64,000 nt of DNA from Cyanophora paradoxa. Lineage: Eukaryota > Glaucocystophyceae > Cyanophorales > Cyanophoraceae. The position numbers were made by a program, and so were the translations under genes. The notes under the pieces were generated by a model. That model was given only the letters and a program-made list of their open reading frames with translations. It made no database searches and was not told where the DNA came from. The stretch is from the NCBI GenBank assembly GCA_004431415.1, contig QPMI01000453.1, positions 124,001 through 188,000 of the forward strand, given 5' to 3'. This document shows positions 46,818 to 57,974 of this stretch, one piece after another. Numbering within the stretch: the first letter of the stretch is position 1; each line of letters starts with the position of its first letter.

Positions 46818-49212
46818 TAGTTGATTAGCTAGATAGATCAAAACGAATCAAGAATCACTCACAGTCGTACCCTACTACAAAAGACGTGAGAGGGACTGCA
46901 GAAGCAAAACATGTAAGATCTGCCAGAGTGCCTAGAAGCTCGGGAGGCCGACTGCACCTTGGTGCTTTTTTCCAGCACACAGAAGGCCAAGCTCTAGCTG
47001 ATTTAAAGAGAATTGGGACCAGCGAACGCCAGGGCTCGTTGGCTTCACCTGTTGAAGCAAGCCTGCAGCAGTGCCCAAACTTTTGAAAGGCAATGAGTCA
47101 GGTAGGTGAAATGTCATCCAGACAGGAAAACAGAGTAAGAGGATCGCATACTTGGCTAGAGGCGCTGTAGATGAGATGATGATGACCAGCTCGCGGGGCG
47201 CATTCGGGCTCGAATGGCTGCTCGTGCAACACCAACTGAAGCTTTCAAGCATGAGCTCGAGTTTCTTCCAGCGCGGCGGCCGAGGCAGGAACGGGCAGAG
47301 CTTAGCATGCGCACCAGTGGAACAAATGAGATCACGCTTCACAGGCACGAAGCGCGGAGCTGCGGCTCGTGAGAAGTGAGAAGGCGGCGGGCGCCGAAGC
47401 CAGGACGATGATGCGATCCATCGAACCTGGTGCGACCGGAGGCAGATGGTCCCTGGCGCACTGCGAGCATAACGTACTGATGCGCTAGAGTGCCGACGGC
47501 AGCGCGGCGGATCGTCGCGCGCGCAAGGAAGGCTCGGCGGCATGACCGAAGTGGAGCCGGAAGTTCGCCGGGCAGGGCGAGCGATCCCTGCATCAGAGCA
47601 TTGCAAATGCTTAGCTAGAGCACTTCGCCGAAGCGCCGAGCTCACCTGGCGAAGGGGCGGTTTCAGCCCACACACATCTCGTGGGAGAGCTCCTGCGCTT
47701 CAGAAGCCAGGCAAACGTCTCTCGCAGCGAGTCCGAGTCTACGTGCACGCTCTCGGCAGCTCGCTGGGAGCTCCGAAGGCTTGCACGTCCAGTGACGTGT
47801 ACCCGTCTGCCATTTCGCCCCCGTCCGGGCCGTCAGGCACCCAGCTCGGAGCACGGCAGCGCGCGCCACGCTGTGTTCCAGTGCAGTCTTTTAGCGCCCG
47901 CGTGGCTTCACCGTCCGCAGGTATCGAGCGCACAGTCTCGCGGCCTCTAGTGTGGTTCACTCCGCGCGCCACGCTGCGCGGCACCGCAGGGGTTCTCGTT
48001 TGATCTCTCTTCACTCTTCGAAGGGAACAGATTGCGACCGGTGCTCCACTCTGAGCAGTCTGGCTGTCCATCGCATCTGTCCTGCAGGCCTAGGTGCGCT
48101 TCCTGTCCTCTGCTCGTCTGGTCTGTAGATCGGATTCCACCTACCTGACTGATTGTCTTCGGTCACAGCAGAAGGCCCGATTCGGGAGCTTAAGCCGAAA
48201 GGCCCTGCCGTTCTTCGGCCGCACTTCTCCGTCTATAGCTAGCAGCTACAGCTTCGCCACCAAGGTACATTCGGGCTTCTACGTACATTCGGGCTTCCAC
48301 TTCTATAGCTAGGCACCATCTCCTATCAGCTGCACACACTACACGATCCCTTTCCTGCTCAGAACTTAGAGGTCCTTCCCCTCCAACAGGGCCACTGCGA
48401 CAGCAGTGTCCCTGTTCCGTTCATATTGCATCTTCGCAGTGGGCACTGTGCACTGCCGCAGTGCGGCGCCGGCATCATGGCATGCGCATGCCATCATGCC
48501 ATGATGGCATGATGATCATCGGAGTCGGCGGCGTCCCCTCCGGCCCCGGCATGCGCATCCGCTACACTTGATTATAATTAGATGTACTACGGTACTACGG
48601 TAGAACGGTGCTTTGAATTCTCATGATCATATGTGCACTTCAAGTCCGACGGTCACTGAGTTCCGATACTTCTACGTGTGCTGGCCATGCATAGCTCCAG
48701 CCCGATGACTATTGGAATCAGGCTGGAGTCCAGCCTGTACATGTATAGGATTCAGGCTAGTCTGCTTTCTAAACAGGCTACTAGGCTATCCTGTTTAGCA
48801 ATCAGGCTGCAGTCGGGCTGGCAGCTGGCCGGCGGGGCAAGCCGCTGAGCGGCCCAGCCTGATTTCTCTTGAGCTTCGCCCGGCACCGGCCGCGCCTCGG
48901 GGAGCACAAGCGCTTAAGCGCGCCCTTCTGTGCATAGAATGCACCGCGGCCGTTCAGTGATAATATTGATCCGGGGCCGCGAAGGCCGAGAATACGCAGG
49001 ACATGATCTCTTAAAAGGGCGATCATCGGATCTCGAAGGCCGAAAAGGGCGATCTCGAAGGCCGAGAATACCTAAACATCATCTCTAAAATGCGATCCCT
49101 CTCAAGAGATGCGCTGAAAGAGGCTTAAAGTCTTGAAAACGATACACTAAACTAAACATACACGCACTAAATCAGAGGCTGGCTACCTGGAGCTCGAAGA
49201 GCGCACTCGATC
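46818..49212. other. 3' flank of Helitron gene, no recognised gene
   Basis: About 2.4 kb between the Helitron stop and the end of the F-box-like gene (-). The long frames at 46932-47675 (-) and 47542-48003 (+) look like chance. Content: a hairpin with T6 near 46964-46981, a copied exon fragment at 48527-48575, ATGCATGCCATCATGGCATG-type palindromes at 48475-48520, AATCAGGCT motifs at 48716-48870, and two GATCTCGAAGGCCGA repeats near 49030-49070. Confidence 0.45.
48528..48570 (+). repeat. copy of an exon fragment from the 34795-38203 gene
   Basis: The 33-base stretch starting CGGAGTCGGCGGCGTCCCCT is identical to about 35806-35838, inside the first exon of the unrecognised repeat-rich gene. The copy then has a six-base GCGCAT insertion and rejoins CCGCTACAC. 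Orientation is the same. Flanking DNA is unrelated and AT-richer. Confidence 0.8.
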
Positions 49213-51297
49213 TCAGAGGGCGGCCTTCGCGGCCTGGAAGGCGGCCAGCGCCCCTGCGACCTCCGGCCTGCGGGGTACGTCGCGATCGACGTCGGCGTCG
49301 ACGTCGGCGGGGTACGCGAGCGAGGGAGGGAGGGATGGATGGGGTACAGGCCGGGCGCACCCGCAGTCGAAGTCGGCGCGGATTTCGCAGCGGCGGAGGA
49401 GGGCGGGCGAGGCGGCGGCGCCGCGCAGGAGGCGGACGAGGAACGCCGCGCTCGATTCCTGGGCGCGGTCGACGAGCCAGGACCACGCCGCGCGGATCGA
49501 GAGCTCCTTGATCTGCGAAAGCGCCTGCAGGGCCGACAGGAGGGCGTCCGCGGCCGCGGTCGGGGCTGCGCATGCGGACGGGCGTCAAGACGACTGATTA
49601 TAAGGTTTGTTGTGGACGGAGCTCGAGCGCGCGCGCCTGCGCCTAATGACTCGCTCTTGAGGTCCTGCAGCTCCAGGCGCCGGAGGGAGGTGCAGCCTGC
49701 GGGCGGGCCTGCCGCTCAGGGAGCGCACGCAAGCGATGATTGATTGGGCCTTCGGGGATCGCCGGACGAGCCTGCCAGGCGGCGGAGGAGGGCGACCGAG
49801 CCTTCGAGGTCGCACAGCTCGATCTGGAGCCTGCGTTGATCATGAAGCGGGCCGAGTCAGAGAAGAGAAGGGGCCGACGGGATTATTCGAAGCAAGGCCG
49901 CACGCACCGCTGCAGGCCGGCGAGATGCAGGTGCAGGTCGCGCGGGACGGCGGCCTCGGGGAGGGGCAGCGTGCGCAGGGCGAGCTCGGCGGGCCCGAGG
50001 GCGGCGGGGCCCGACGCGGGGCGGAGGAGGCGCTCGAGCAGGTCGAAGGGGAGGGGCGACGGGAAGGGGAGCCCGAAGACGGTCAGGGAGCGGCAGGCGA
50101 CGCCCCGGTCGGAGAGCTCCCGGAGGGGGTCGCCCCCCTCGAGCTCGTCGTCCCCCTGGCTGTCGAGGCCGGCCTCCAGGGCGTGTACCCACTCCAGACG
50201 CGGGAAGGCGCTCAGGACGCGCGAGTAGTCGCAGGCGGGGATGCGCAGGCCGAGGCGCCGCAGGTTCGGGTGCGCAGGGAGCTGCGCCCGCGCGCGTGAG
50301 CGGTGGCGCCGGAGGGAACCGAGAGAAACTCAAGCGCAGCGCATGCGCACGTCGCCCGCGTCCGCCTCGACGAGCGCGCCGCTGGCGTCGCGGACCCTCA
50401 GCTCCTCGAGCTGCGGCGCCTCCGCCGCGAGGCACTCGAGGAGCCGCCGGAGGAGCCGGGCGCTCGGGTCGGCGCCGTGGAGGAGCGGCGTGCGCAGCAG
50501 CGGCAGGCGGAGGGCGGCTCGGAGGAGGGCCCGCGGCGCGAGGGCCCCGCGGAGGGCGTGGGAGACGTGGAAGGACGACGTAGTGTCCCGCCGCACCTCG
50601 AGCGCCATCAGCCGCAGCGCGTCGGTTGGCCGCCCCAGCAGTCTCCGGCCCACCTCCTCCGCCGCCGTCTCGCACGGGTACGCGAGCTGCTCCCGCGCCG
50701 CCGCCGGCAGCTCGCCGAGCAGGCGGACCCGCTCGAAGTCGGCTTGAGGGTTCTGCTCGTCCGGCGCTTTGCACCGCGCCGCCGCCCGCAGAAAGGCGGT
50801 TGCCTTGTTCGGCTTCGCGAGCTCCGCCATCCGCCTGCGCGCCGTGCGTCAGGCGAAGCGGGCGACTGCCGCGGCCGCGGCGAACGCGTACGCGGCACTC
50901 ACATCGGCTGCCCCCGCCGCACGTCCGAAACGAGCCTGCGGGTCGGAAGGACGTCAGAAGCGCTCTTCACATCACAAGCAAGACGAAGCAAGCGGGCGTA
51001 CACGAGAGTGAGTGGCTCGCCGCTGACGCCCGCCACGGCGCGCCACCGACGGCACACACGCGCGACCGCCGGCGGCCGCTCCCAGTCGTGGCGAGCGTCG
51101 AGGTCGAGAAAGCTGAAGACGAAGCGCAGCAGCTCGTCCGGCAGGATCGCAGTCTCCGCTTCGGCCTCGCCGGCCCCCGGAGCGACTGCGGAGGCTGCCG
51201 ACGCTGCAGCTGTGCTGCCGGTGCTCTGTCCTGCATCTGAGCGTCCCCGCTTGCCCGCGCGCTCGCTGCCCCCGGACTTCTTGCCTCGACCGCTCAT
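49213..51297 (-). CDS. F-box/leucine-rich-repeat-like protein (second)
   Basis: From ATG 51297 the first exon has a low-complexity Ser/Ala/Gly head with a basic MSGRGKKSGG start, then an F-box-like block ILPDELLRFVFSFLDLDARH and VARVCRRWRAVAG. Following exons give long Leu/Arg-rich segments with LRR-like spacing: ARLLRRLLECLAAEAPQLEELRVRD (about 50400), HPNLRRLGLRIPACDYSRVL (about 50250) and LRSLTVFGLPFPSPLPFDLL (about 50060). The last exon reads IKELSIRAAWSWLVDRAQES, ending FQAAKAAL. Stop at 49213-49215. About five exons. Presumed substrate receptor of an SCF-type ubiquitin ligase, target unknown. Same plan as the gene at 17496-18961, but I see no close sequence identity. Confidence 0.55.
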
Positions 51298-51869
51298 GAT
51301 CCTTCCACAATCGCCTGCCGGTAGAAAAGCACGCAGCGATAAACGACGAGAACCGCCGACGTGTAGAGCCGGAGCTGGCGCCGGCCGCGGGCGGCTTGCA
51401 GCCAAGCTAGTGGAGGCGCTGCGGCGGACTGCAACGAGCCTGGTGCTCGAAGCCTCGGAGCCACCAACTCAGCTGCTCTCGGCGCTGCAGGTTGAGCGGC
51501 TCGGCGCTGTACCCGTCGCAGCGGCCTTCAGGCCGCCAAATCTAAAACCGGCGGAGCAGAGCACGCACGGCGGCAGGAGCATTCCCGTTGCGTAAGTAGG
51601 GTCTGCGCCGGCCTCAAGGATTGAAGGGCGATTAGCGGAATGTGCGGCCGGAGTCGATCGAGGCGCCGGCAAGAAGTCGGCAGGCAGCGAGCGCGCGGGA
51701 AAGCGGCGGCGAAATGACGTCTACATTTGCAGGAGCCCGGTGGTCGCAGGCCTTACTGCTAGGCCCTGAGGCTAGCCTAGTAGGCCTAGGCAGCAGGTGC
51801 ATTTCATGATATCGCTTCCAGACTCTCTCTCTCTCTCCAAGATTTTCAGTGTAGCTAAATCTGCATTTC
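51298..51869. other. intergenic, nothing recognised
   Basis: It lies upstream of the F-box-like gene (-) and downstream of the PET127-like gene (-). It contains CT and CAG-type short repeats near 51825 and 51480 and CCTAGGC-type palindromes near 51770. No supportable ORF. Confidence 0.4.
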
Positions 51870-54800
51870 TCACAGGCTCCTAATCCTCCTCATGAAATCC
51901 CGGAACTCGGAGGCCTGCGGGCAGGGGCGCCCCGTGTCAGGCGAGGGAGGGGAGTGGGGAAAGTGGAGGGGAAGCTGGAGGGGGGTACGCACGCGGACGG
52001 GGACCTCGTCGAGGGCGTAGTGGACGTCGAGGTCGTCGCCCTGCGGTACCCCTCCCCGTCGGCCCAAGCGGCGTACCCCCGCCACGCGGCGCGGCGCGGA
52101 CCTCGTCGAAAGGCAGTGGACCCTCCACCTGCCGCCCGTTGACGGTGCTGTGGACGCGAAGCTGTACCCGGGACCCGAGGCGCGATCAGGACGGGCCGGC
52201 GGGGATAGAGGGTTTGGGGTTACGGCGCCGCGCTCGCCTTGTACCGCGCGACCCCGTGCTTCTCGGGGTCCACCTCGCCGTCCCCCTCCTCGTCAAGCCC
52301 GGGAAGGTCCCCGTCTGGATTCGAAGACGGGACCTCAGCCGACGGCAGAGGTTGGGGGGGGGGGAGGGGGGGAAGGGGGGTACCGCGGAGCGTCTGGGAC
52401 CAACCAGAGTCCTGGGCGGGGTCTGCGGGCGAGGGGGGGATCCCTCGCTCAGCAAGGGGGGTACGGGGCCGCCCCGATCGACCGGGGTGCGGTACCCGAG
52501 GGGAAGACGAAGAGGTCGAGCTCGGGGCGGGCGGGGTGCGCGGAGGCGACGACCCGCAGCATCTGAGCGGCCGTCTGAGCGCGGGCGCTGCGCCGCTATC
52601 TATCTCTCCAGGGGGGGGGCGGGTGAAGTGGGGAGGAGGGGGGGGGAGGAGGGGGGGGGTCGGACCTGGCCCTCCCAGCGGTTCGTGAATTCATCCAGGA
52701 TGCGGATCAGGATCTGGAAAGGGAGATGGGGGAATCAGAGGGGGAAGGGGGCCGGGGGCTGGAGGCCGCAAACGCGCCTGCACGGTGACGTCAAAGGAGC
52801 GGCGGGCGAGCTTGCCCGAGCCGTACACGCAGCGCTCGATCTCCTCGAGGCTGACGTACTCGAACCCGAAGACACGCTCCGTGTTGTGGTACGTCACGAA
52901 CGCCCCGTCCATCTGCCCGATCCGCAGCTGCGGGCAGAAGAAGATAAGCGGAGGAGGTGGGGGGGGGTACGGGGTACGGGGTACGGGTACGGACCTGGAG
53001 GGCGTACTTGATGAAGCAGGAGCGCACCATGTCGTAGAACTCGCGCTCGTAGCTGTGCATCTGAGGGGGGCGCGCGCGGGCGGGGGCGGATCGCAGGCCT
53101 CAGAGATTTAATCTGATCCAACTTAAACCAAGGTTTCCAGAATTCCGCACCTGCCCCAGCAGCCGCGTGATCCGGTACCCCAGATGCATGTGGTAGTTCC
53201 CGCAGTCCTGCGCGGCGCGGCGCGGCGCGGCGTGAGCGGAGACGAACGAAGGAACGAAGGAACGAACGAGGGCGAAGGCGGCGGGCAGAGAGGAGGGGGG
53301 GGGGGGGGGGGGGAGAGACCTGGCGGATGGGTACAGTGGCGCGAGACTTGAGGTCGAAGGTGTGCGACTCGCCGGGGAGCGACGGGTCGTGGCAGTCGAT
53401 CTGCGCGCGTGCGAACGAAGTTTCAGGGCGAGAAAGGCGAAGTTTCAGGACGAGAAAGGCGAAGTTTCAGGGCGAGAACGGCGAAGTTTCTATCTAGACG
53501 AGAACGACGCCGCTGGAGAGTGGAAGCGGCGGGCGGCGCCCCTTAATCTTTGTACCCTGATCCCGTCCCGTCCCGCCCCGTCCCAGCCGCCAGCCTCTAG
53601 CCTCTAGATTTAGCCTAGCCCGTCCCAGCCCATCCCAGTGGACGGGCCTGGGAGCGGAGCCTAGCATGGGCTCTACCTAGCTTAGGAGAGCCCAGTCCCG
53701 TCCCGTCCCATCCCGCCCCGTCCCAGCCTCTCCCGTCCTGGACGGACGGACCTGGGAGCGGAGGAGCATGTCGCCGGCGCGGAGGTACGAGAAGGACTGA
53801 GGCTGGAGGAGGTCGGGGTCCAGCGGCCCCGAGTACGGCGCCCGCCCGGGCTGCAGCGTCAGATCAGATCAGATCAGATCAGATCAGATCAGATCAGATC
53901 AGATCAGATCAAATCTAAATTTATAGGGACCTGGAGGAGGAGCTTCTCGCGGAACTCCTCGGCGCTCATGGTCAGGAACCGTTCCATGGACTTGCCCAGG
54001 TCGATCAGGATCGCGTTCTGCGGGCGGGCGGCGAGCGGGCGCCGGTTAGGCAAGGTGGCTTAGGTGTGGCTTGGGTGTTAGCCTAAGATAGCCCAAGGTG
54101 GCTTAGATGTGGCTTAGGTGTTAGGTCGACTCGTCGTCCTATCTATTCGCGTTCTGCGGGCGGGCGGGCGGGCGGGCGGCGAGCGGGCGCGCGCCGGTTA
54201 GGCAAAGGTGAGGCGACAGGGGCACATGGAGGATGGAGCTACAGGGAGTGATCGCGTTAGGTCACTGTTAGTTGGAGATGCCGAAGCTGCGGCTAGCTAC
54301 GCCCCTCACTAGCGGCTAGCCGGTCAGGCAGCGGTGAGGCGACGAGGATCCGGATCCAGGCCCGAACATCGAATGGAGCTGTGGCTAGCTAGCTAGGTCC
54401 GTCTGGGCGCTGAAGCTGGGGCGACCATTCCGGCCCGTCCCGGGCAGCGCTCCTGGGGGTCACCTAAGATAGCCTAAGGTGTCTTATGTGTAGCTGAGGT
54501 GATGGGCCAACTCTAGACCGTCGTGGGTGCTCTTATCAACTCTAGACTCCTGTCTAAGCCACCTTGGGCTTTCTATCTATCTATCCACCGCACCTGGGGG
54601 TTGCGCTCGAGGGGCTGCCCGTCGACGGTGTAGAAGCGCTGCCCGTCGCGCTCCCGCGGCCGCAGCGCGAACGCGATGGGCTTGCGCGTCGCCCGCGTGA
54701 AGGAAACCGGCTGCGCAGATCGGATCAGATGGGATCGGGGCTTAACATAACAGCTTATTAGGTTAAATTAGATAGGATCGGATCGGATGGGATCGGAGCT

Positions 54801-57800
54801 TAACATAACAGCTTATTAGGTTAAATTAGATAGGATCGGATCGGATTGGATCACCATGGCGAAGAAGTGCTCGGAGAGGTAAGAGATGTCGACGGGGCGG
54901 AAGCGGGACATGGTGAAGTAGATGTGGGAGAGGATGTTCGTCACCGACGAGGTCGAGCCGAGGTACCGCGACGCCCGCGCCGCCGCCAGCCCCTGCGAGG
55001 GGAGGGGTGAGGGGCGAGGGGGGGGTGGGGTGGGGGGTGGGGGGGGGGCCGAGGGGCGGGGGGGTCGGAGAGGATCGGAGAGGGCGCGCGAGGGCGAGGA
55101 AGGCTGGCTAGGGAGGCTGGAAGGCGAGGGGAGGGGCGAGGGGCGAGGGGCGAGGGGCGAGGGGCCAGGGAGGCGCGCGGGGAAGCCGCGCCGGCTGGCT
55201 GGCTGGCTAGCCTAGGGTGGCGCCCCCGCGTTCGCGCGCTCTCTGGATCTCTAGCGAGCTAGCCGGCTAGCTGCCGGGCTAGCTGGCCGGATAGCTGCCT
55301 AAGTAGCTCCCCGGATCTTAAACGCGCCCGCTCGCTCTCTCTCTCTCTCTCTCTTGATAGCCGGATCTCTGGATCCCCTTGCCCTGCGCCTGGGCGAGCC
55401 TGACCGCGCCTTTTGCCATGCCCTTATCTTAGGCTAGCCCTGCGCCTGGGCGCGCGCGCTCACCTGCAGGGCCGCGTCCTTGGAGGAGGGCGTGAAGACG
55501 TTAAGAAGCGTGAAGTCGATCTCGCTGCGAACGAGGTTAGTTGGCTGGCGCGGACGTCGCTGGCTGGCTAGTGTTTGTCTTTAGCTAGCCAGTTCGTTAG
55601 CTTGGCGCGCCTGGGGTGGTGGAGGCGCTCGAGGTAGGCTGGGAAGTTGAGCTTGGAGGAGCGCAGGTCCCGGATGGGGTGGATCCCGGGGCTCTTCAGC
55701 ACCTGTGCGTGTACCCCCGGTCAGCGAAGGGGGGGGGGGGGGGTTCTGCTCTAGCCGTTCGTCGCCGGGCGCGAGGGGCGCGCTCGCGCGGGCGCGTGCT
55801 CGAGCTCGAGCTCGAAGGCGCTAGGGTGTTCAGGGATGGAGGGTCGGCAGTCTAGAAGACCCCTGGGGTCCTTAAACCTAGGGCGCTAGGGCGAAGGTCT
55901 TAGGGTTCTCAGGTGGGGCGAGCGGACCTGCTCGAGCCCGTGCCGGAGCCGCGGGGCGTCGACGGCCCCTTCCGGACGAAGCACTGCGGGAGCGAACGAG
56001 CGAGCGAGCGAGGGGGCAACGTTAGCGAGAGATGGGCCGAGCGTCAGTCAGCAGCGCGGAAGCGGCAGTGCGCGTACCCTCGCGCTCGAGGACGGGATCG
56101 ACGCGGGTGTACCCGGGCGGGGCGCCCGGCTGCGGACGGGAGGGGTCGAACGGTTAGTTAGGCGCGGGGGATGCGGTGCGGGGCGGGCCGGGCCGGGACG
56201 CGCACGGTGGGGACCAGGGGGAAGGTCGCGATGGAGGGGGCGGCGAGGAGGGTCGGCCGCTCGGAGCGGCCGGAGGGGCGCTCGCCCTCGCCCTCGGCTT
56301 TGGGGGCCGGCCGCAGCCCGATCAGCTCCGCGAAGGATTTGATCTTCTGCCCGAGGAAGGACGCCGCGCCGAAGCCCGGGCCGGAGCCGGAGCCGGAGCC
56401 GGAGCCGGCCCGCCACGCCGGCGCCTCGGGCTGCTGCTGCCGCCGCTGACCCTCCTTCTCCTCCTCCTGCCCCTCCTCCTCCTCGGCGCAGGTGGGACAC
56501 GACGCCGGGGCCGTGGCTCGGCTCGCGGGGCTCACGACCAGCTCGTGCCCGCAGGCCGCCGATCGGACCCAGGTCACTGGCCTCCGGTACATCTGCCCGC
56601 TCGACGCCTCCTCTGCCCCGCCGCACGAAGCCCACAGCGTCAGCGTTTCCTGAGAGAGAGAAAGGAAGGGACGAACGAACGCTCACCCGAGTACTCTTCG
56701 GTGAGGGGTACGTAGGCCGGCGGTTGCGGGGTCGTCGGCCCGAGGCGGAGGGATATGGGGCGGCCTCGGCCTCGCGGGGTCCTGTTCATGAGCCCGTAGA
56801 CACGGGCCAGCGTCGAGTCCAGCCCGTCGGTGGGCGGCACCCGGGGGAGCAGCGGCTCCTCCGTCGCCGCCCCGGCCCCGGCCCCGGCCCCGGCCCCGGC
56901 CCCGGGCCCGTCCTCGGGGATCTCGGCCGCGCCGATCACCTCCTCCTCCACGTCGGCGACGGCGGCCGGGGCGGGCTCCAGCGGCAGTGGATCCGCGGGC
57001 GCCGGCGCGGCGGGATCGACCGACGTGACCGTGACGACCGCCCGCTGCACCACGTTCGGCTCCGTGCGCCGCCGCCGCCCGCCCTCCCTTCCGGCCCCCG
57101 CCTTGCCGTTGGCGGCTTCGGCGGGCGCGGCGCCGTCTGCCGGCGGCGGCGTGGACGGCTCCGCTTGCAGCGCCTCTTGAACCGCCGCGACCGCGGGCAC
57201 AGAGGCCAAAGCCAGAGAGGCGTGGGCCGAAAGGAAGTCTCCGAGAGTCTCCCGCCCCGGGGCCGACACCCCACCGGCCGCGTCCTGCGCCTTCTGCGGG
57301 CCCCCCGCCCCCGGCGTCGACTCGGCGGGCTTCCTAGCCGTTCGGGACAACTTGGCGGTCGATCGCTTCTGGTGCGTTCGGCTCGGATGGTGCGGAGTCC
57401 TCGTGAACCCCGCCGACGCTGCGGCTGTCGCCGCCGCCGCCGGCAGCCGCGGCGGCTTCAGCGCCTCGACCCGCAGCTCGGACTCGAAGGTCGCCGCCGC
57501 TCCGCTTTCTTTTTGCTGGCCGGTCTTCGTTGAGCTGATGAGATGCATGAACGCCCGCTCGACGGGAGAGAGCGGGAGTTCTTCTCGCTGGGAGAGCGGC
57601 CGGCCCGAGGACGAAGCGAGTGCCGCCGAGAGAAGCGGCGCGGGGGGCGCGGGCGGGAGCGCCCATTCGTCCGCGGGTTGCGCGGAGATCGCCGATCTTC
57701 CGCCCGGCGCCGCCGGTTCCGCCCGCACGGCGGCCTTGGCGGCCCTGCTGGATGACGCGTTTGACTTGGCCGCCGCTGCTGGCGATACCGCCCTGCGCGG

Positions 57801-57974
57801 CCTCCTTGACACGGGCTTGGGACTCGCCTCGCCGCGCTTCTTCGGTGCGACTCTCTCGGGCCCCTGCCCGCTGCTCGGTCCGCCCGGTGACGGCTCGCCG
57901 CCTCGCGGGGGCGAGGGCGGCGCTGGCTGCGGTGGTGGCGGCGCTGGCTGTGGGGGCGTGTACGCGAGTCCCAT
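51870..57974 (-). CDS. PET127-like mitochondrial RNA-processing protein
   Basis: Homologue of yeast Pet127, a mitochondrial inner-membrane-associated protein needed for RNA 5' processing and turnover, related to PD-(D/E)XK nucleases. Minus-strand exons read LEQVLKSPGIHPIRDLRSSK-LNFPAYLERL, EIDFTLLNVFTPSSKDAALQ, SHIYFTMSRFRPVDISYLSE, ILIDLGKSMERFLTMSAEEF, DCHDPSLPGESHTFDLKSRA then TVPIRQ, DCGNYHMHLGYRITRLLGQ, MHSYEREFYDMVRSCFIKYA, MDGAFVTYHNTERVFGFEYV, DLDVHYALDEVPVRVRT and FRDFMRRIRSL (stop 51870-51872). The FDLKSRA and MDGxxVxYHNT blocks are highly diagnostic. The first exon, from ATG 57974, adds about 440 Pro/Ala-rich residues, then a CGHELVV..CPTC element (about 56500-56555). Whether this belongs to the same protein rests on phase and the lack of another start. 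About 15 exons, with introns full of GATC repeats and duplications. Confidence 0.8.
53861..53910. repeat. (AGATC)10 microsatellite in an intron
   Basis: Ten perfect copies of AGATC followed by a degenerate AAATC, inside an intron of the PET127-like gene directly before the exon edge GGACCTGGAG. Shorter arrays of the same pentamer occur in other introns (4217-4248, 9061-9085, 15115-15155). Confidence 0.95.
54011..54345. repeat. duplicated exon edge in a PET127 intron
   Basis: The block TCGCGTTCTGCGGGCGGGCG, then GCGAGCGGGCG and CCGGTTAGGCAA, occurs at 54011-54053 and again at about 54147-54206. The first copy starts at the minus-strand acceptor CAG of the exon encoding AILIDLGKSMERFL and includes its first bases. 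A third partial copy (CCGGTCAGGCAGCGGTGAGG) is at about 54320-54339. Confidence 0.85.
54741..54856. repeat. 58-bp tandem duplication in an intron
   Basis: Two copies of a 58-base AT-rich unit starting CTTAACATAACAGCTTATTA and ending in GGATCGGATCGGAT repeats, at 54741 and 54799, nearly identical. It sits within an intron of the PET127-like gene immediately before the exon at 54853. Confidence 0.9.

Larger units (their letters stand above)
38425..48390 (+). mobile_element. Helitron-type rolling-circle transposon (boundaries tentative)
   Basis: Defined by the Rep/helicase gene at 38875-46817. The coding part from about 40000 to 46800 has clearly lower GC and different codon use from its neighbours. 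The outer limits are guesses. The left limit is the tandem 34-bp unit at 38429. The right limit is a segment at about 48370-48389 whose reverse complement (TGTTGGAGGGGAAGGACCTC) matches the left unit except for two extra bases. A GCACC-TT-GGTGC hairpin followed by T6 lies 3' of the gene at about 46964-46981. No CTRR end or target-site pair could be proved. Confidence 0.5.

Noticed and set aside
46932-48071. Frames of 110-247 codons downstream of the Helitron
   Set aside because: Both strands are open at once, with no conserved motif and no splice-consistent extension. Treated as chance in GC-rich DNA.
49857-50774. 305-codon frame with Pro/Ala/Arg-rich composition
   Set aside because: It is an alternative frame on the same strand as the F-box/LRR-like gene, without Leu periodicity or domain similarity.
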